A stretch of DNA of 64,000 bases, taken from Pseudomonas fluorescens (lineage in GTDB: Bacteria; Pseudomonadota; Gammaproteobacteria; Pseudomonadales; Pseudomonadaceae). The translations under genes were made by a program, and so were the position numbers. The DNA is taken from the NCBI RefSeq assembly GCF_040448305.1, contig NZ_CP148752.1, positions 2,108,001 to 2,172,000 of the forward strand, read 5' to 3'. Positions 36,782 through 45,649 of the stretch are shown piece after piece (position 1 is the stretch's first letter; each line of letters opens with the position of its first letter). The notes under the pieces were generated by a model. That model saw only the letters and a program-made list of their open reading frames with translations, was not told the origin of the DNA and did no database searches.

Positions 36782-37231
36782 ATGCAGATGATTAAAGTAG
36801 GGGGTAGTGGTTTGAATCATCTCCGTGCGTCATTGAGTCAGGCTGGATTGCCTTACGACGATGTGAGCTATCCAGGACGGCAGTTTTACCGATTCGAAGT
36901 GGATGGGAAATGGGTAGCATATGGAGGATTGGAGGGGGCTGGTCCCGATCTTCTGCTGCGCTCTCTAGTTGTTTGCGAGGAGCATCGTGGCGCGGGACTG
37001 GGAAAAGCGGTGTTGTCGGAACTCGAACAATTGGCGGCCTCCCAAGGTGCAGCCCGACTGCATTTGTTGACCCAAAACGCGGTTAATTTCTTTGCAACCA
37101 GTGGGTACGAACTGCTTGATAGGGATAAGGCGCCTGTCGCAATTACCCAGACAGCTCAGTTCAAGCATTTGTGCCCTTCCTCAGCAAGCTACCTGCGGAA
37201 AACTTTAAGCACTTCCCATTGTGCGAAGTAA
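36782..37231 (+). CDS. GNAT-family N-acetyltransferase (ArsN2-like)
   Basis: 149 aa. GNAT acetyl-CoA loop VCEEHRGAGLGKAVL (about 63-77), then NFFATSGYELLDRDKAPVAITQTAQFKHLCPSSA, which closely matches the C-terminal half of arsenic-operon acetyltransferases of the ArsN2 type. No other arsenic genes are visible, so the substrate (arsinothricin, phosphinothricin-like or an unrelated amine) is open. Confidence 0.8.
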   Translation: MQMIKVGGSGLNHLRASLSQAGLPYDDVSYPGRQFYRFEVDGKWVAYGGLEGAGPDLLLRSLVVCEEHRGAGLGKAVLSELEQLAASQGAARLHLLTQNAVNFFATSGYELLDRDKAPVAITQTAQFKHLCPSSASYLRKTLSTSHCAK

Positions 37232-37326
37232 CCCATCGAATCGCTTCTGGGCCACCGCTAGCGTGGATAGTCAACGCTAGCGATGGCCGAGTGCAATTTA
37301 TATAATTCAAAGCTTCCGAAGTTGGG

Positions 37327-38274
37327 TTATTGGCTGGCAAGGGCGTGGAGCGCGACCCGCGAAGCGGCCAAGTCCCAGGCCGCGGTACCAACGCTTTTAA
37401 ATACAGCGGGTCGTGACGAATCGATTGGGCCGCGAATGGCTGCGGCCAGCGATCTGACTTGAGACCAATCCACACCTGCCCGCAATAGGTCGCCTGCTTC
37501 GTGCTGCGCACCGGCAGTATCGTCAGCATAGAGAACGCTACCGTCCAGAGTGACTTTGCCGAGCTCCGCCATCTCTGGCTTGAAAGCACCTACACCGATA
37601 ATCAATCGACCAGGTTTGGCTAGCTCGTTGTAGACCGGCTCTGTGCTGGTGGTTACGGTGATTACCACATCCACGTCGGGAATGCTGTCGCCGCGCGGTT
37701 GCAAATGCTCGTGCAGGTCTCGATTGTTGTTGCAGAAGTCTGCCGTCGCTTGCGCGTCAATGCCCTTTACCCACAGCTTGCACTGTGGGTAAAGGGCATT
37801 GATAGCTTGTACGTGATGACGTGCTTGTGCGCCGGTCCCGAACAGTAAGATCTGTTTCGGTTCACGCTGCAACAGCGTTCGAATCGCCAGGAGGGTTACT
37901 GCCGCAGTACGACGCCCTGTGACCTCTGGGCCGTCGAGCAAGCACTTTATTTGTCCGGTTACGGCATCACATACGGTTACCGTGCCGTTGATCGTGGGCA
38001 GCTGACGCTGCACATTCCCCGGCTGGACGTTTACCAGTTTGTGGATGCCGATGTCCTGGGCGGTGGCGGGCATGCTCAGCAAAACACCGCCGTCACCCAG
38101 GGGTACAACCAAGCGCTCAGGGCTCAGAATTGAACCAGCTTCCAGTTCGGTTGCGGCTTGGGCAATAGCGTCCACGAGTTTTTTGAAATCTAGCAGTGCC
38201 GCTGTCTGCGCTTGATCACAGACAGTAACCGCAAGGTTTTTCGGGGCGGCATTATTCGCCAGCATATTTGTCAT
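37327..38274 (-). CDS. Ornithine cyclodeaminase/mu-crystallin family reductase (probable cyclic imino acid reductase)
   Basis: 315 aa. NAD(P)-binding GTGAQARHHVQA at about 150-161 and the conserved GRRTAAVTLLA before it. Family members include ornithine cyclodeaminase and delta1-pyrroline/piperideine-2-carboxylate reductase. The partner FAD dehydrogenase (39216) and ABC importer suggest the reductase role: reducing the cyclic imine made by the dehydrogenase to L-proline or L-pipecolate. It is separated from the ABC gene by about 135 bp. Confidence 0.83.
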   Translation of the reverse strand: MTNMLANNAAPKNLAVTVCDQAQTAALLDFKKLVDAIAQAATELEAGSILSPERLVVPLGDGGVLLSMPATAQDIGIHKLVNVQPGNVQRQLPTINGTVTVCDAVTGQIKCLLDGPEVTGRRTAAVTLLAIRTLLQREPKQILLFGTGAQARHHVQAINALYPQCKLWVKGIDAQATADFCNNNRDLHEHLQPRGDSIPDVDVVITVTTSTEPVYNELAKPGRLIIGVGAFKPEMAELGKVTLDGSVLYADDTAGAQHEAGDLLRAGVDWSQVRSLAAAIRGPIDSSRPAVFKSVGTAAWDLAASRVALHALASQ

Positions 38275-38409
38275 TGAATATTCCTTTTGCTGAGATCAGT
38301 AGTGGATGTCGGAAAGAAACTGCTGTGCGCGCAAGTGCGTTGATAAACGGCCTACGCCTGGCGTATGGACGGCACAGCCATCGCAGGCAAGCCGTGCTCG
38401 TATGTGGCC

Positions 38410-39198
38410 TCAGTGTAAAATTTGCGCAAGAAAGGCCTTGGCCCGCGCGCTGTTCGGGGCGCTGAAGAAGTCCTGAGGCGGTGCGTCCTCAATGATCTGG
38501 CCGCCGTCGAGAAACAGCACGCGCTCGGCCACTTGCCGAGCAAAGCCCATTTCGTGGGTCACGCAGAGCATGGTCATACCGCTGCCGGCCAGGTTAACCA
38601 TCACATCCAACACTTCGCTTACCATCTCCGGGTCGAGCGCCGAGGTGGGTTCGTCGAACAACATGATTTTGGGTTCCATGCACAACGCCCGGGCGATCGC
38701 CACGCGCTGTTGCTGGCCCCCCGAGAGCTGGCTGGGGTACTTGCCGGCCTGGCTGGCGATACCGACTTTTTGCAGGAAGTGCTGGGCCAGTTCCTCGGCC
38801 TTCTTGCGGCTCAGGCCACGCACCGAAATTGGGGCCAAGGTGCAGTTATCGAGCACGCTCATGTGCGGGAACAGATTGAAATGCTGGAACACCATGCCTA
38901 TTTCACTGCGGACCTTGGCGGCCTCGCGGTTGGTCTGGGCCAAGTCGGTGTCGTTGACCAGAATGCGGCCTTTTTCGGCGATTTCCAGGCGGTTGATGCA
39001 GCGGATCAGCGTCGATTTTCCGGAGCCGGAAGGCCCACAGAGCACGATGCGTTCGCCTTCGCGCACTTTCAGATCGATGTTGTGCAGCACATGGAAGGCG
39101 CCATAGAACTTGTTCAGGCCGGCGATATCAACCACAACCTTACGGGTGTCCGGGCTTGCGGCGAGCGGAGTGTCTACACGGGCAGAGAGGGCATGCAT
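38410..39198 (-). CDS. Polar amino acid ABC transporter ATPase (GlnQ/HisP-like)
   Basis: 262 aa from ATG 39198. Walker A GPSGSGKST, signature LSGGQQQRVAIARAL, Walker B IMLFDEPTSALD and H-loop VTHEMGFAR. The opening IAGLNKFYGAFHVLHNIDL is characteristic of the polar amino acid uptake group. Belongs with the two permeases and binding protein encoded upstream on the same strand. Confidence 0.94.
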   Translation of the reverse strand: MHALSARVDTPLAASPDTRKVVVDIAGLNKFYGAFHVLHNIDLKVREGERIVLCGPSGSGKSTLIRCINRLEIAEKGRILVNDTDLAQTNREAAKVRSEIGMVFQHFNLFPHMSVLDNCTLAPISVRGLSRKKAEELAQHFLQKVGIASQAGKYPSQLSGGQQQRVAIARALCMEPKIMLFDEPTSALDPEMVSEVLDVMVNLAGSGMTMLCVTHEMGFARQVAERVLFLDGGQIIEDAPPQDFFSAPNSARAKAFLAQILH

Positions 39199-39215
39199 GG
39201 TCTTGTCTCCGGCAA

Positions 39216-40457
39216 TCAGTGAAAGCGCTCGGCGCTGTACGGGGCAGGGTTGGTAAAGGGGGGGACACCGGTCATCAACTCGGCCAGCAGACGGCCGCAG
39301 ACCGGGCCGAGGGTCAGGCCATGGTGGGCATGCCCGAAGTTGAACCACAAACCTTTGTGTCGTGGCGCCGGGCCGATCACCGGGCACATGTCCGGCAAGC
39401 ATGGACGGCGTCCCAGCCAAGGCTCGGCATCCAAGCGTTCGCCCAGCGGGTAGAAGGCGCGCGCCAGCTCTTCGCAGCGACGTAGCTGGATTTCGTTGAC
39501 CGGGTCCTGGCTGTCGGCGAACTCGATCCCGGTGGTCAGGCGAATGCCGCCGACCATCGGTGCCAGGACATAACCGCCCACCGGGTCAAGCAGCGGTTGT
39601 TGCAAGCGCGTGCCAGGCAGGGCGGCATAGTGCATGTGATAACCGCGCTTGATCGCCAGTGGAATGTCATACCCTAGTGGCTCGAAAATGCCCCGGGCTT
39701 GCGGGCCGAGGGCGACCACGGCTTCGTCTGCAATCACCAGGCCCTGTTCGCTCTGCACTTCCCATTTACCCACGCGCTGGCGCAAGGATAGGGCGTCACC
39801 AAGGACGAACACGCCGCCGCGTTTGACGAACAGTTCGGCATAACCGCGTGTCAGGCCGCCGGGGTCGCTAACGGTCTTGGGGTCCAGCCAGTGAATGCCG
39901 CCGACCACGCTGCTGTGCAAGCCCGGTTGACGGGCATGCATCTGGTCGCGGTCGAGCACTTCATAATTCAGGCCATAGTCCATGAGCGCAGCAGCGTCGC
40001 GTTGGGCCTTGGCAAACGCCTGTGGAGAATTGTAGGCCTCGACCCAGCCACTGGCCTGGATCAAGTGATCCATGCAAGCCGGTGCAGAGAGCAGGTCGTG
40101 TTCGCTGATGCAGTTCTCCACCAACGGCAGCATGGCCCGGGTTGCGGCGGCCAAGCCCTTGGTCCCGGAGTGCCGCCAGTACTGCAGCAGCCATGGACTG
40201 GCCTTGGGCAGGTACTTCAGGCTGTAGCGCACGTCCGACTGCTGGTTGCCCGCGTAGCGCAACAGGCTCGACAGTTGGCGCGGGAACGCGTAGGGAATTA
40301 CGCTGGCGCGCTCGATCAGCCCGGCATTGCCGTGGCTGGTGCCGTTACCCGGCTGCTGGCGGTCGATGAGCATGACCTTACGGCCACGGGCCTGTAACTG
40401 GAGTGCGGTACTGACGCCGACAATCCCTGCGCCCAGAACGATGGTTTCGCAATGCAT
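39216..40457 (-). CDS. FAD-dependent D-amino acid dehydrogenase (DadA-like)
   Basis: 413 aa. N-terminal dinucleotide fold VLGAGIVGVSTALQLQARG (about 7-25), C-terminal GLWFNFGHAHHGLTLGPVCGRLLAE of the DadA/LhpB type. Oxidises a D-amino acid (for example D-proline, D-hydroxyproline, D-lysine) to the imine, passing electrons to the membrane. Sits between transporter genes, so the imported substrate is oxidised at once. The imine would be reduced by the product of 37327-38274. Confidence 0.88.
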   Translation of the reverse strand: MHCETIVLGAGIVGVSTALQLQARGRKVMLIDRQQPGNGTSHGNAGLIERASVIPYAFPRQLSSLLRYAGNQQSDVRYSLKYLPKASPWLLQYWRHSGTKGLAAATRAMLPLVENCISEHDLLSAPACMDHLIQASGWVEAYNSPQAFAKAQRDAAALMDYGLNYEVLDRDQMHARQPGLHSSVVGGIHWLDPKTVSDPGGLTRGYAELFVKRGGVFVLGDALSLRQRVGKWEVQSEQGLVIADEAVVALGPQARGIFEPLGYDIPLAIKRGYHMHYAALPGTRLQQPLLDPVGGYVLAPMVGGIRLTTGIEFADSQDPVNEIQLRRCEELARAFYPLGERLDAEPWLGRRPCLPDMCPVIGPAPRHKGLWFNFGHAHHGLTLGPVCGRLLAELMTGVPPFTNPAPYSAERFH

Positions 40458-40506
40458 GGTGTATCCCTGATGCAGGGGCGCGCACGGCAGCCCGAGAAAA
40501 TTTGGT

Positions 40507-41217
40507 TTACTGCAGGTGACGGCCGAGGCGGCCCTCGAGCGCTTTCAGGCTGCGCCGCACGACTTCCACAATCAGCAGATAGAGCACGGCGGCCCAGAGG
40601 TAGATTTGGAAGTCGAAACTGCGCGAGAAGGCCAGCTTGGTCACTCCCATCAAGTCGTAGATGGTCACCAGCGAGGCAATGGCGCTGGCCTTGATCATCA
40701 GGATCAGTTCATTGCCCAGCGGGCCAATGGCGACCAGTAGGGATTGCGGCAAGATGACTTTGCGAAAGGTGGTCCAGCGCGACAGGCTGAGGGCTTTCGA
40801 GGCCTCGCGCTGGCCTTGGGTCACGGCCAGGATGCTGCCGCGCAAAATCTCGGCCTGATAGGCCGCGGTGTTCAGTGTGAAGGCCAGCAGCGTGCAGAAC
40901 CAGGCGTCACGGAAGAACCACCACATACCCACGTCCTGCCAGAAGCCTTTGAACGAACCCAGGCCGTAATAGAGCATGAACAGCTGTGCCAGCAGCGGCG
41001 AACCGCGGAAGAAATACACGTAGACGCCGGTAAAACGGCTGATAAAGCGGTTACTCGACAACCGGCCCAAGGCGATCAGCAGACCGAGCAGGGCGCCAAG
41101 GGTGAAGGAAATGGCCACCAGCTTGGCAGTCACCAACAGGCCTTCGATGAAGCGGGGACCGTAACGCTCCAACAAGTCAGGGCTGAGGAACAGATTTTGC
41201 AATTCATCGAAGCTCAT
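40507..41217 (-). CDS. Polar amino acid ABC transporter permease
   Basis: 236 aa, five TM segments, EAA motif QREASKALSLSRWTTFRKVILPQ. Overlaps the next permease by 4 bp. HisM/ArtM type. Pairs with 41214-41933. Confidence 0.92.
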   Translation of the reverse strand: MSFDELQNLFLSPDLLERYGPRFIEGLLVTAKLVAISFTLGALLGLLIALGRLSSNRFISRFTGVYVYFFRGSPLLAQLFMLYYGLGSFKGFWQDVGMWWFFRDAWFCTLLAFTLNTAAYQAEILRGSILAVTQGQREASKALSLSRWTTFRKVILPQSLLVAIGPLGNELILMIKASAIASLVTIYDLMGVTKLAFSRSFDFQIYLWAAVLYLLIVEVVRRSLKALEGRLGRHLQ

Positions 41218-41933
41218 GGGCGAACGCTCCGTTGATGGCGGTTGAAATACTGCTCCAGGAACTGGAACAGGCGGCCGGAAATGGCCGAGAAAAACAGGTA
41301 GCCAAAGCAGGCCACGGTGTAGAACAGCATCGGTTCCTTGGTGACGCTGACCGCCAGGTTCGTCTGGCGCATCAGGTCGACCAGGGAGATGGTCGACACC
41401 AGCGAGGTGTCCTTGAGCAGCGACAGCCAGTTATTCGACAGGCCCGGCAAAGCAATGCGTACCAATTGCGGCAGCACCACCTTGGTAAAGGTTGTCCGTC
41501 GGGATAGGCCCAGGGCGGCTGCAGCTTCGAACTGGCCCTTGGGCACGGTTTTGAAGGCGCCCAGCCAGATCTGGCTGGAAAACGCGGCGAACACCAGACT
41601 GAAGGCGATCATCGCGGCGACGAAGGGGTTGATCGCGACTTCGGCCTCGTAGCCCATCGCGGCCAACAGTTTCTGCGCACCGATCTGGCAGCCGTAATAG
41701 ATTATCAGCAGGGTCAGCAGCTCGGGCAGCCCGCGGAACACGGTGGCAAACACCGTGCTCATGGAGCGCAGCCAGCGACGTCGGGAACGGGCGGCCAAGG
41801 CCAGGCCCAGGCCCAGCGGCAAGCCAATCGGCAGGCAGCTCAGGGCCAGGACAATGGTCACCAGAGCGCCGGCCAGCAAGGCTGAACCCCAGCCGCCGCT
41901 GGCGAAGGATAGCAATGACAGGTTTTCGAACAT
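41214..41933 (-). CDS. Polar amino acid ABC transporter permease
   Basis: 239 aa, five TM segments with the EAA loop KGQFEAAAALGLSRRTTFTKVVLPQ. HisQ/ArtQ type. It starts about 110 bp after the binding-protein gene and overlaps the following permease by 4 bp, a coupled pair. Confidence 0.92.
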   Translation of the reverse strand: MFENLSLLSFASGGWGSALLAGALVTIVLALSCLPIGLPLGLGLALAARSRRRWLRSMSTVFATVFRGLPELLTLLIIYYGCQIGAQKLLAAMGYEAEVAINPFVAAMIAFSLVFAAFSSQIWLGAFKTVPKGQFEAAAALGLSRRTTFTKVVLPQLVRIALPGLSNNWLSLLKDTSLVSTISLVDLMRQTNLAVSVTKEPMLFYTVACFGYLFFSAISGRLFQFLEQYFNRHQRSVRP

Positions 41934-42046
41934 GCTCGAACCCTCTCGGTAAATTAAGCTCGCACGCCCTCACCGCACCCGTGTGTGGGTGCGGTGCAAC
42001 ATGTCGGCAAGTAACGACCCTCAGGCGCGCCTGAGGGCTCGGGGGA

Positions 42047-42802
42047 TCAATAGATATCGAAGGCGAAGTAGCGACTGGAGATCTTCTTATAGGTGCCGTC
42101 GGCAATGATCTCATCCAGCGCCTTGTTGAAGCGCTCGCGCAGGACATCGTCACCTTTGCGCACCGCGATCGAGGCATCGGCGGTGGTGCCGTTGACGTCG
42201 CCGATGATCTTGCAGCAGTCCTTGCCAGCGCTGTCGACCCAGGCCAGCAGCGGGAATTTGTCGGCAATCACCCCGTCGATCCGGCCAGTCGCCAAGTCGC
42301 TGTTGGCTTCATCGAGGGTAGGGTAGAGCTTCACGTCGGCGCCGGCTGGGCCGTAATGATCTTCGGCATAGATGGCCTGGGTCGAGGATGCCTGGGCACC
42401 GACCGTGCGGCCCTTGAAGTTCGTCTGGGCGTCGGTGATGTTCGAGTCCTTGGATACTGCCACGGACAGGGGGGTACGGTAGTAGTGCCGGGTGAAATCG
42501 ATTTTCTGCTTGCGCTCATCGGTGGCGATCATCGAAGCCACGACCGCATCGTATTTCTTCGCCATTAGCGCCGGGATAATCCCTTCCCAGTCCTGGGCGA
42601 CGATGCTGCACTGCACGTTCATGCGTTCGCACAACGCGTTGGCGATATCCACATCGAAACCGTGCAGCTTGTTGTCCGAGTCAACGTAGTTGAACGGCGG
42701 GTAAGCGCCTTCGGTAGCAATCTTCAGTACTTCAGCCTGCGCGCTGGTGGCCCCGGCCAGGACCATTGCGCATACACCGGCAAAGCGAATGACGTGTTTC
42801 AT
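42047..42802 (-). CDS. Periplasmic amino-acid-binding protein, family 3
   Basis: 251 aa from ATG 42802. Signal peptide of about 21 residues ending SAQA, then EVLKIATEGAYPPFNYVDSD and GFDVDIANALCERM, the SBP_bac_3 signature. Binds a polar amino acid in the periplasm for the two permeases. An adjacent cysteine pair (KDCCKII) near 195 is unusual. Confidence 0.93.
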   Translation of the reverse strand: MKHVIRFAGVCAMVLAGATSAQAEVLKIATEGAYPPFNYVDSDNKLHGFDVDIANALCERMNVQCSIVAQDWEGIIPALMAKKYDAVVASMIATDERKQKIDFTRHYYRTPLSVAVSKDSNITDAQTNFKGRTVGAQASSTQAIYAEDHYGPAGADVKLYPTLDEANSDLATGRIDGVIADKFPLLAWVDSAGKDCCKIIGDVNGTTADASIAVRKGDDVLRERFNKALDEIIADGTYKKISSRYFAFDIY

Positions 42803-42815
42803 CCAGCACCTCGTT

Positions 42816-43691
42816 TTATTGTTTTGAGTTTGGTGATGATGTGTATCCAACGAACTCGTTGTGTAAGGCCGCGATGGCTTCAAGACGCCCTTCGACCTCG
42901 GGACCCAGCTGTTTGCAGACGTCGTTGACAAGCAGGTGGACCAGCGACAGCATCGCCGCTGTCGATTCCCAGAACAGGTTGAACTCGGTGGGCACGCGGA
43001 ACACTTCATCAGCGTTCTGTTCGGCCCAGTCGCAAAAGGTGTCGGTGATCAGCGTTACAGGGATTCCGGCATCGCGGGCCTTGCGGCACAGGGTCAGGGC
43101 GTGGCGGGAATAGCGGCGGGCTTCGAACACCACCAGCGCACTGTCTTCGGGGGCACTGAGCAACACGTCGGCGTAATGCCCGGCGGCACCGTCGACCCAG
43201 TGTGTGTCATCGCGCAGGTACTGCAACAGATGAACCATGGATGCTGCGATGCCACGCTCTGTCTGGAACCCGGCGACGAACACCTTGCGCCGTGTGGCCA
43301 GGCGCTGGCTGACGCTGTGCCAGCTCGGGGTGAGGCTATATTCGTAAACCTTAACCAGGGCCGCGACTTCCAACTCGAAGCTGCGCGGTAGGCCTTGCGG
43401 GCCCTGGCTGGCTTGGTGGCGAAACTCCTGCAAGCGATCGCCCACCAGCCATGGGCCATCGCCCAGGTCGACCTTGAGGTCGTTTTTCAGGTCTTTGAAG
43501 TGGCTATATCCGAGGGAGCGACAGAAGCGCCCCACACTGGATTCACTGACGTTCAATTTCGCGGCAATATCAGCGGCAGTCTGGAACGGCAGTTCATAGA
43601 GGTTGGCCAGCATATAGTTAGCAATCACCCGGCCAGAGGCGGCGGCGGTTGAAAGACTGCTTTCAAGGCGTTGTTTGATGGGCTGGCTCAA
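42816..43691 (-). CDS. RpiR/MurR-family transcriptional regulator
   Basis: 291 aa. N-terminal HTH (about 38-75, ADIAAKLNVSESSVGRFCRSLGY) and a SIS domain from about 120 to 260. RpiR proteins usually sense sugar phosphates but many regulate amino-acid operons. It starts the series and ends 13 bp before the binding-protein gene, so it probably controls the D-amino-acid cluster. Confidence 0.9.
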   Translation of the reverse strand: MSQPIKQRLESSLSTAAASGRVIANYMLANLYELPFQTAADIAAKLNVSESSVGRFCRSLGYSHFKDLKNDLKVDLGDGPWLVGDRLQEFRHQASQGPQGLPRSFELEVAALVKVYEYSLTPSWHSVSQRLATRRKVFVAGFQTERGIAASMVHLLQYLRDDTHWVDGAAGHYADVLLSAPEDSALVVFEARRYSRHALTLCRKARDAGIPVTLITDTFCDWAEQNADEVFRVPTEFNLFWESTAAMLSLVHLLVNDVCKQLGPEVEGRLEAIAALHNEFVGYTSSPNSKQ

Positions 43692-44092
43692 GGCTGCTTC
43701 CTGTTGTTTTTCAGCGCTTACGAAAGAAAATGCGTGTTTTCTGGCATTAAGTCAATACATGACAGATAGCTGTCACGATCGATGGTCGTCACTCTGATAC
43801 GCAGCATCGACAACTCGGTTGGAGCTTCAGGATGCCCCAAGCACGACCTTGTACAGTGAAGAAGCCAAGAATCCCATGTGCGCCATCCTCTTGGTCACCT
43901 AGCGCGACATCAGTCATTTTCTAATGCATCGTCGGCAGGACGCCTGAGGAGGGAGAAACGCAAAGTTCTGAAACGGTCAATTGTGGATGAACGTCCAGAG
44001 ATCGGTATTCAGTTTGTCGATAGCGGCTTTAAAGTCCTTGGCGGTGATTTGCTGCGCCATAACTACCACCGAAGCTACCGAAATCAGAAATG

Positions 44093-44118
44093 AAAAAGGC
44101 CCGCCGAATGGCGAGCCT
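44093..44118 (-). terminator. Rho-independent terminator of the former tRNA gene
   Basis: On the minus strand AGGCTCGCC-ATTC-GGCGGGCCT followed by TTTTC. It stands 16 bp beyond the CCA end of the tRNA fragment, as expected for its original terminator. Confidence 0.75.
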
Positions 44119-44134
44119 AACTCATTGAATTTAT

Positions 44135-44180
44135 TGGTGGGCCCACACGGACTTGAACCGTGGAGCAAAGGATTATGAGT
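44135..44180 (-). tRNA. 3' fragment of a CAT-anticodon tRNA (Met or Ile2); probable integration scar
   Basis: 46 bases on the minus strand read ACTCATAATCC (anticodon loop, CAT), a TTCAAGTCC T-loop, and GGGCCCACCA end. The 5' half (acceptor, D arm) is absent: sequence to the right of 44180 is unrelated. Integrases often target the 3' half of tRNA genes, so this is best read as the chromosomal side of an att site, with the accessory region starting at 44181. The intact gene should lie beyond the window or was lost. Confidence 0.7.
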
Positions 44181-45090
44181 CGCCGCCTGATGCACCGAGG
44201 TCAATAAAGTTTAGGCTAGGTAGGGGATGGGTACAATAGCTTTAACCAGTTGATTACATGTAGGTTTGGCTAGTTTCCGCTAGGTGGGTAAAGCTGAGCA
44301 CTGTACTGCTGCCATACCTTTTTCAAGGTTCCGGGTCATCTTGTTGATGCATCCCCTTGTGCTTCAGGCGGGGCTACTGTGCCTGCATCAAGGATACCCA
44401 CAAGGGTGACGTGCTTCTGGTGGAGTCCATCGACCGTTTTTCCAGGTTTCCGGTGGAGGACTGCAGAAGATGAAGGTTGGCTCTACTACTACAGTTCTGA
44501 GAATTCGAGATCTTAAAATGATCGCCAATTGTTAAACAGAATACTCGACAGAATAACTATTTCGGATCTGTAGTCTTTTACCTTGGTTAGGTTTTTTGCA
44601 GCTTTCACTGCCCATTCCTGGTTTAGGCTTAGCCCAACAATTATTTTTTTAGGGTTTGAAGATTGGTCGTTAGAGTATTAAGGGACATGTTGGGCATCCT
44701 ATAGAGTGGGCCGGGTCAGAATGGTACCCCTTACTAGGGATTGTTGGCGAAGTTCGCTTCCTTGCCTCTTCGTAGAAATCCTAATTTTGGATCTGGGTGC
44801 GATCTCTAGAGGAGGGGCGCATATTACGGAGGTTGATTCTCTCGCCTGCTCGGCTCGATCACATCTCAAGATGTTGGCTAAATTCGCTCTTGCAATCAGC
44901 CTTTTCTTTAGAGGAGAGACTGTGTAAGCCATTGACGGCCACAGGCGTTTTGGCGAGCAGTTAAATGGCCGAGGCTATCACCCCGGTTATCCGTAGCACC
45001 TAAACTGCAACCAAAAAAACATGATGAGGTGAGTGCGTACCAGTCGATTGCCATTGTATCCTCCATGCGATGATTGGGTGTTTTAGTTTC
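44181..45090. other. AT-rich gap without recognisable gene
   Basis: About 900 bp of low-GC sequence unlike the flanking chromosome. Several short frames exist, none with a ribosome site or homology. It marks the entry into foreign DNA. Confidence 0.55.
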
Positions 45091-45208
45091 CATAGTATCT
45101 ATCTATTTGGAAAACGAATTCGATTTCTTCTCGGATTCAGTATAGCAAGCATGTGATGAACTCTCCAGCTTTGAGATATTGCGCAAATACTTCCGCATAT
45201 CTATCTAT

Positions 45209-45301
45209 ATGGAAATAAAATTCGATTTCTCCAGCAAGCCGGTATCGTGCCGTCGCTATACTATCTATATGGAAAACAGTTTCGATTTCGCTACTCAGTA
45301 G
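45209..45301 (+). CDS. Candidate micro-ORF, copy 1 of array
   Basis: 30 codons: begins MEIKFDFSSKPVSC, then R, then RYTIY and MENSFDFATQ-stop. No Shine-Dalgarno. The ATA codon here replaces ATC in the other copies, a synonymous change. Coding status is uncertain; support comes only from the substitution pattern across copies. Confidence 0.35.
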   Translation: MEIKFDFSSKPVSCRRYTIYMENSFDFATQ

Positions 45302-45370
45302 AGGTCTGCGGTTGGTGATTGGTAAGAGCTGGAGTGGCAGTGATTATCTTGCGATCGCTATACTATCTAT

Positions 45371-45463
45371 ATGGAAATCAAATTCGATTTCTCCAGCAAA
45401 CCGGTATCGTGCTGCCGCTATACTATCTATATGGAAAACAGTTTCGATTTCGCTACTCAGTAG
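45371..45463 (+). CDS. Candidate micro-ORF, copy 2 of array
   Basis: 30 codons, same peptide as copy 1 except the variable residue is C. TATACT lies 6 bases before the ATG, which would suit a leaderless transcript starting at the A of ATG. Confidence 0.35.
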   Translation: MEIKFDFSSKPVSCCRYTIYMENSFDFATQ

Positions 45464-45532
45464 AGGTCTGCGGTTGGTGATTGGTAAGAACTGGAGTGGC
45501 AGCAATCAGCTTGCGATCGCTAATATATCTAT

Positions 45533-45649
45533 ATGGAAATCAAATTCGATTTCTCTAGCAAGCCGGTATCGTGCCATCGCTATACTATCTATATGGAAAA
45601 CAGTTTCGATTTCGCCACTCGGCTAAGGGTTGCGATTGAAGATCGCTAA
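45533..45649 (+). CDS. Candidate micro-ORF, copy 3 of array
   Basis: 38 codons. Same start with variable residue H, then MENSFDFAT followed by a diverged tail RLRVAIEDR. Synonymous differences TCT/TCC and AAG/AAA relative to copy 2. Last member of the array. Confidence 0.33.
   Translation: MEIKFDFSSKPVSCHRYTIYMENSFDFATRLRVAIEDR

Larger units (their letters stand above)
45107..45649 (+). repeat. Tandem array with 162-bp period (alternating 60- and 102-bp units)
   Basis: The motif TATCTATATGGAAA followed by TTCGATTTC occurs with its ATG at 45209, 45269, 45371, 45431, 45533 and 45593, plus a diverged copy at 45107 (TTG instead of ATG). Spacings are 60,102,60,102,60, all multiples of three. Each ATG except the copies at 45209 and 45533 is preceded 6 bases earlier by a TATACT box. 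In the ATG frame most differences between copies fall at third codon positions. Confidence 0.8.

Noticed and set aside
38422..39222. 266-codon frame opposite the amino-acid ABC ATPase gene
   Set aside because: Antisense shadow of a real gene with intact Walker motifs; the composition is not protein-like.
43977..44204. 75-codon minus-strand gene
   Set aside because: It reads through the tRNA fragment and its terminator; a shorter 27-codon start inside it has no homology.
45219..45626. 135-codon frame through the tandem array encoding ILSIWK repeats
   Set aside because: Differences between copies fall at second positions in this frame and one copy has a stop upstream; the ATG frame explains the variation better.
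45107..45649. CRISPR array
   Set aside because: The segments between repeats are themselves repeated and of two fixed lengths (60 and 102 bp), and no cas genes are present.
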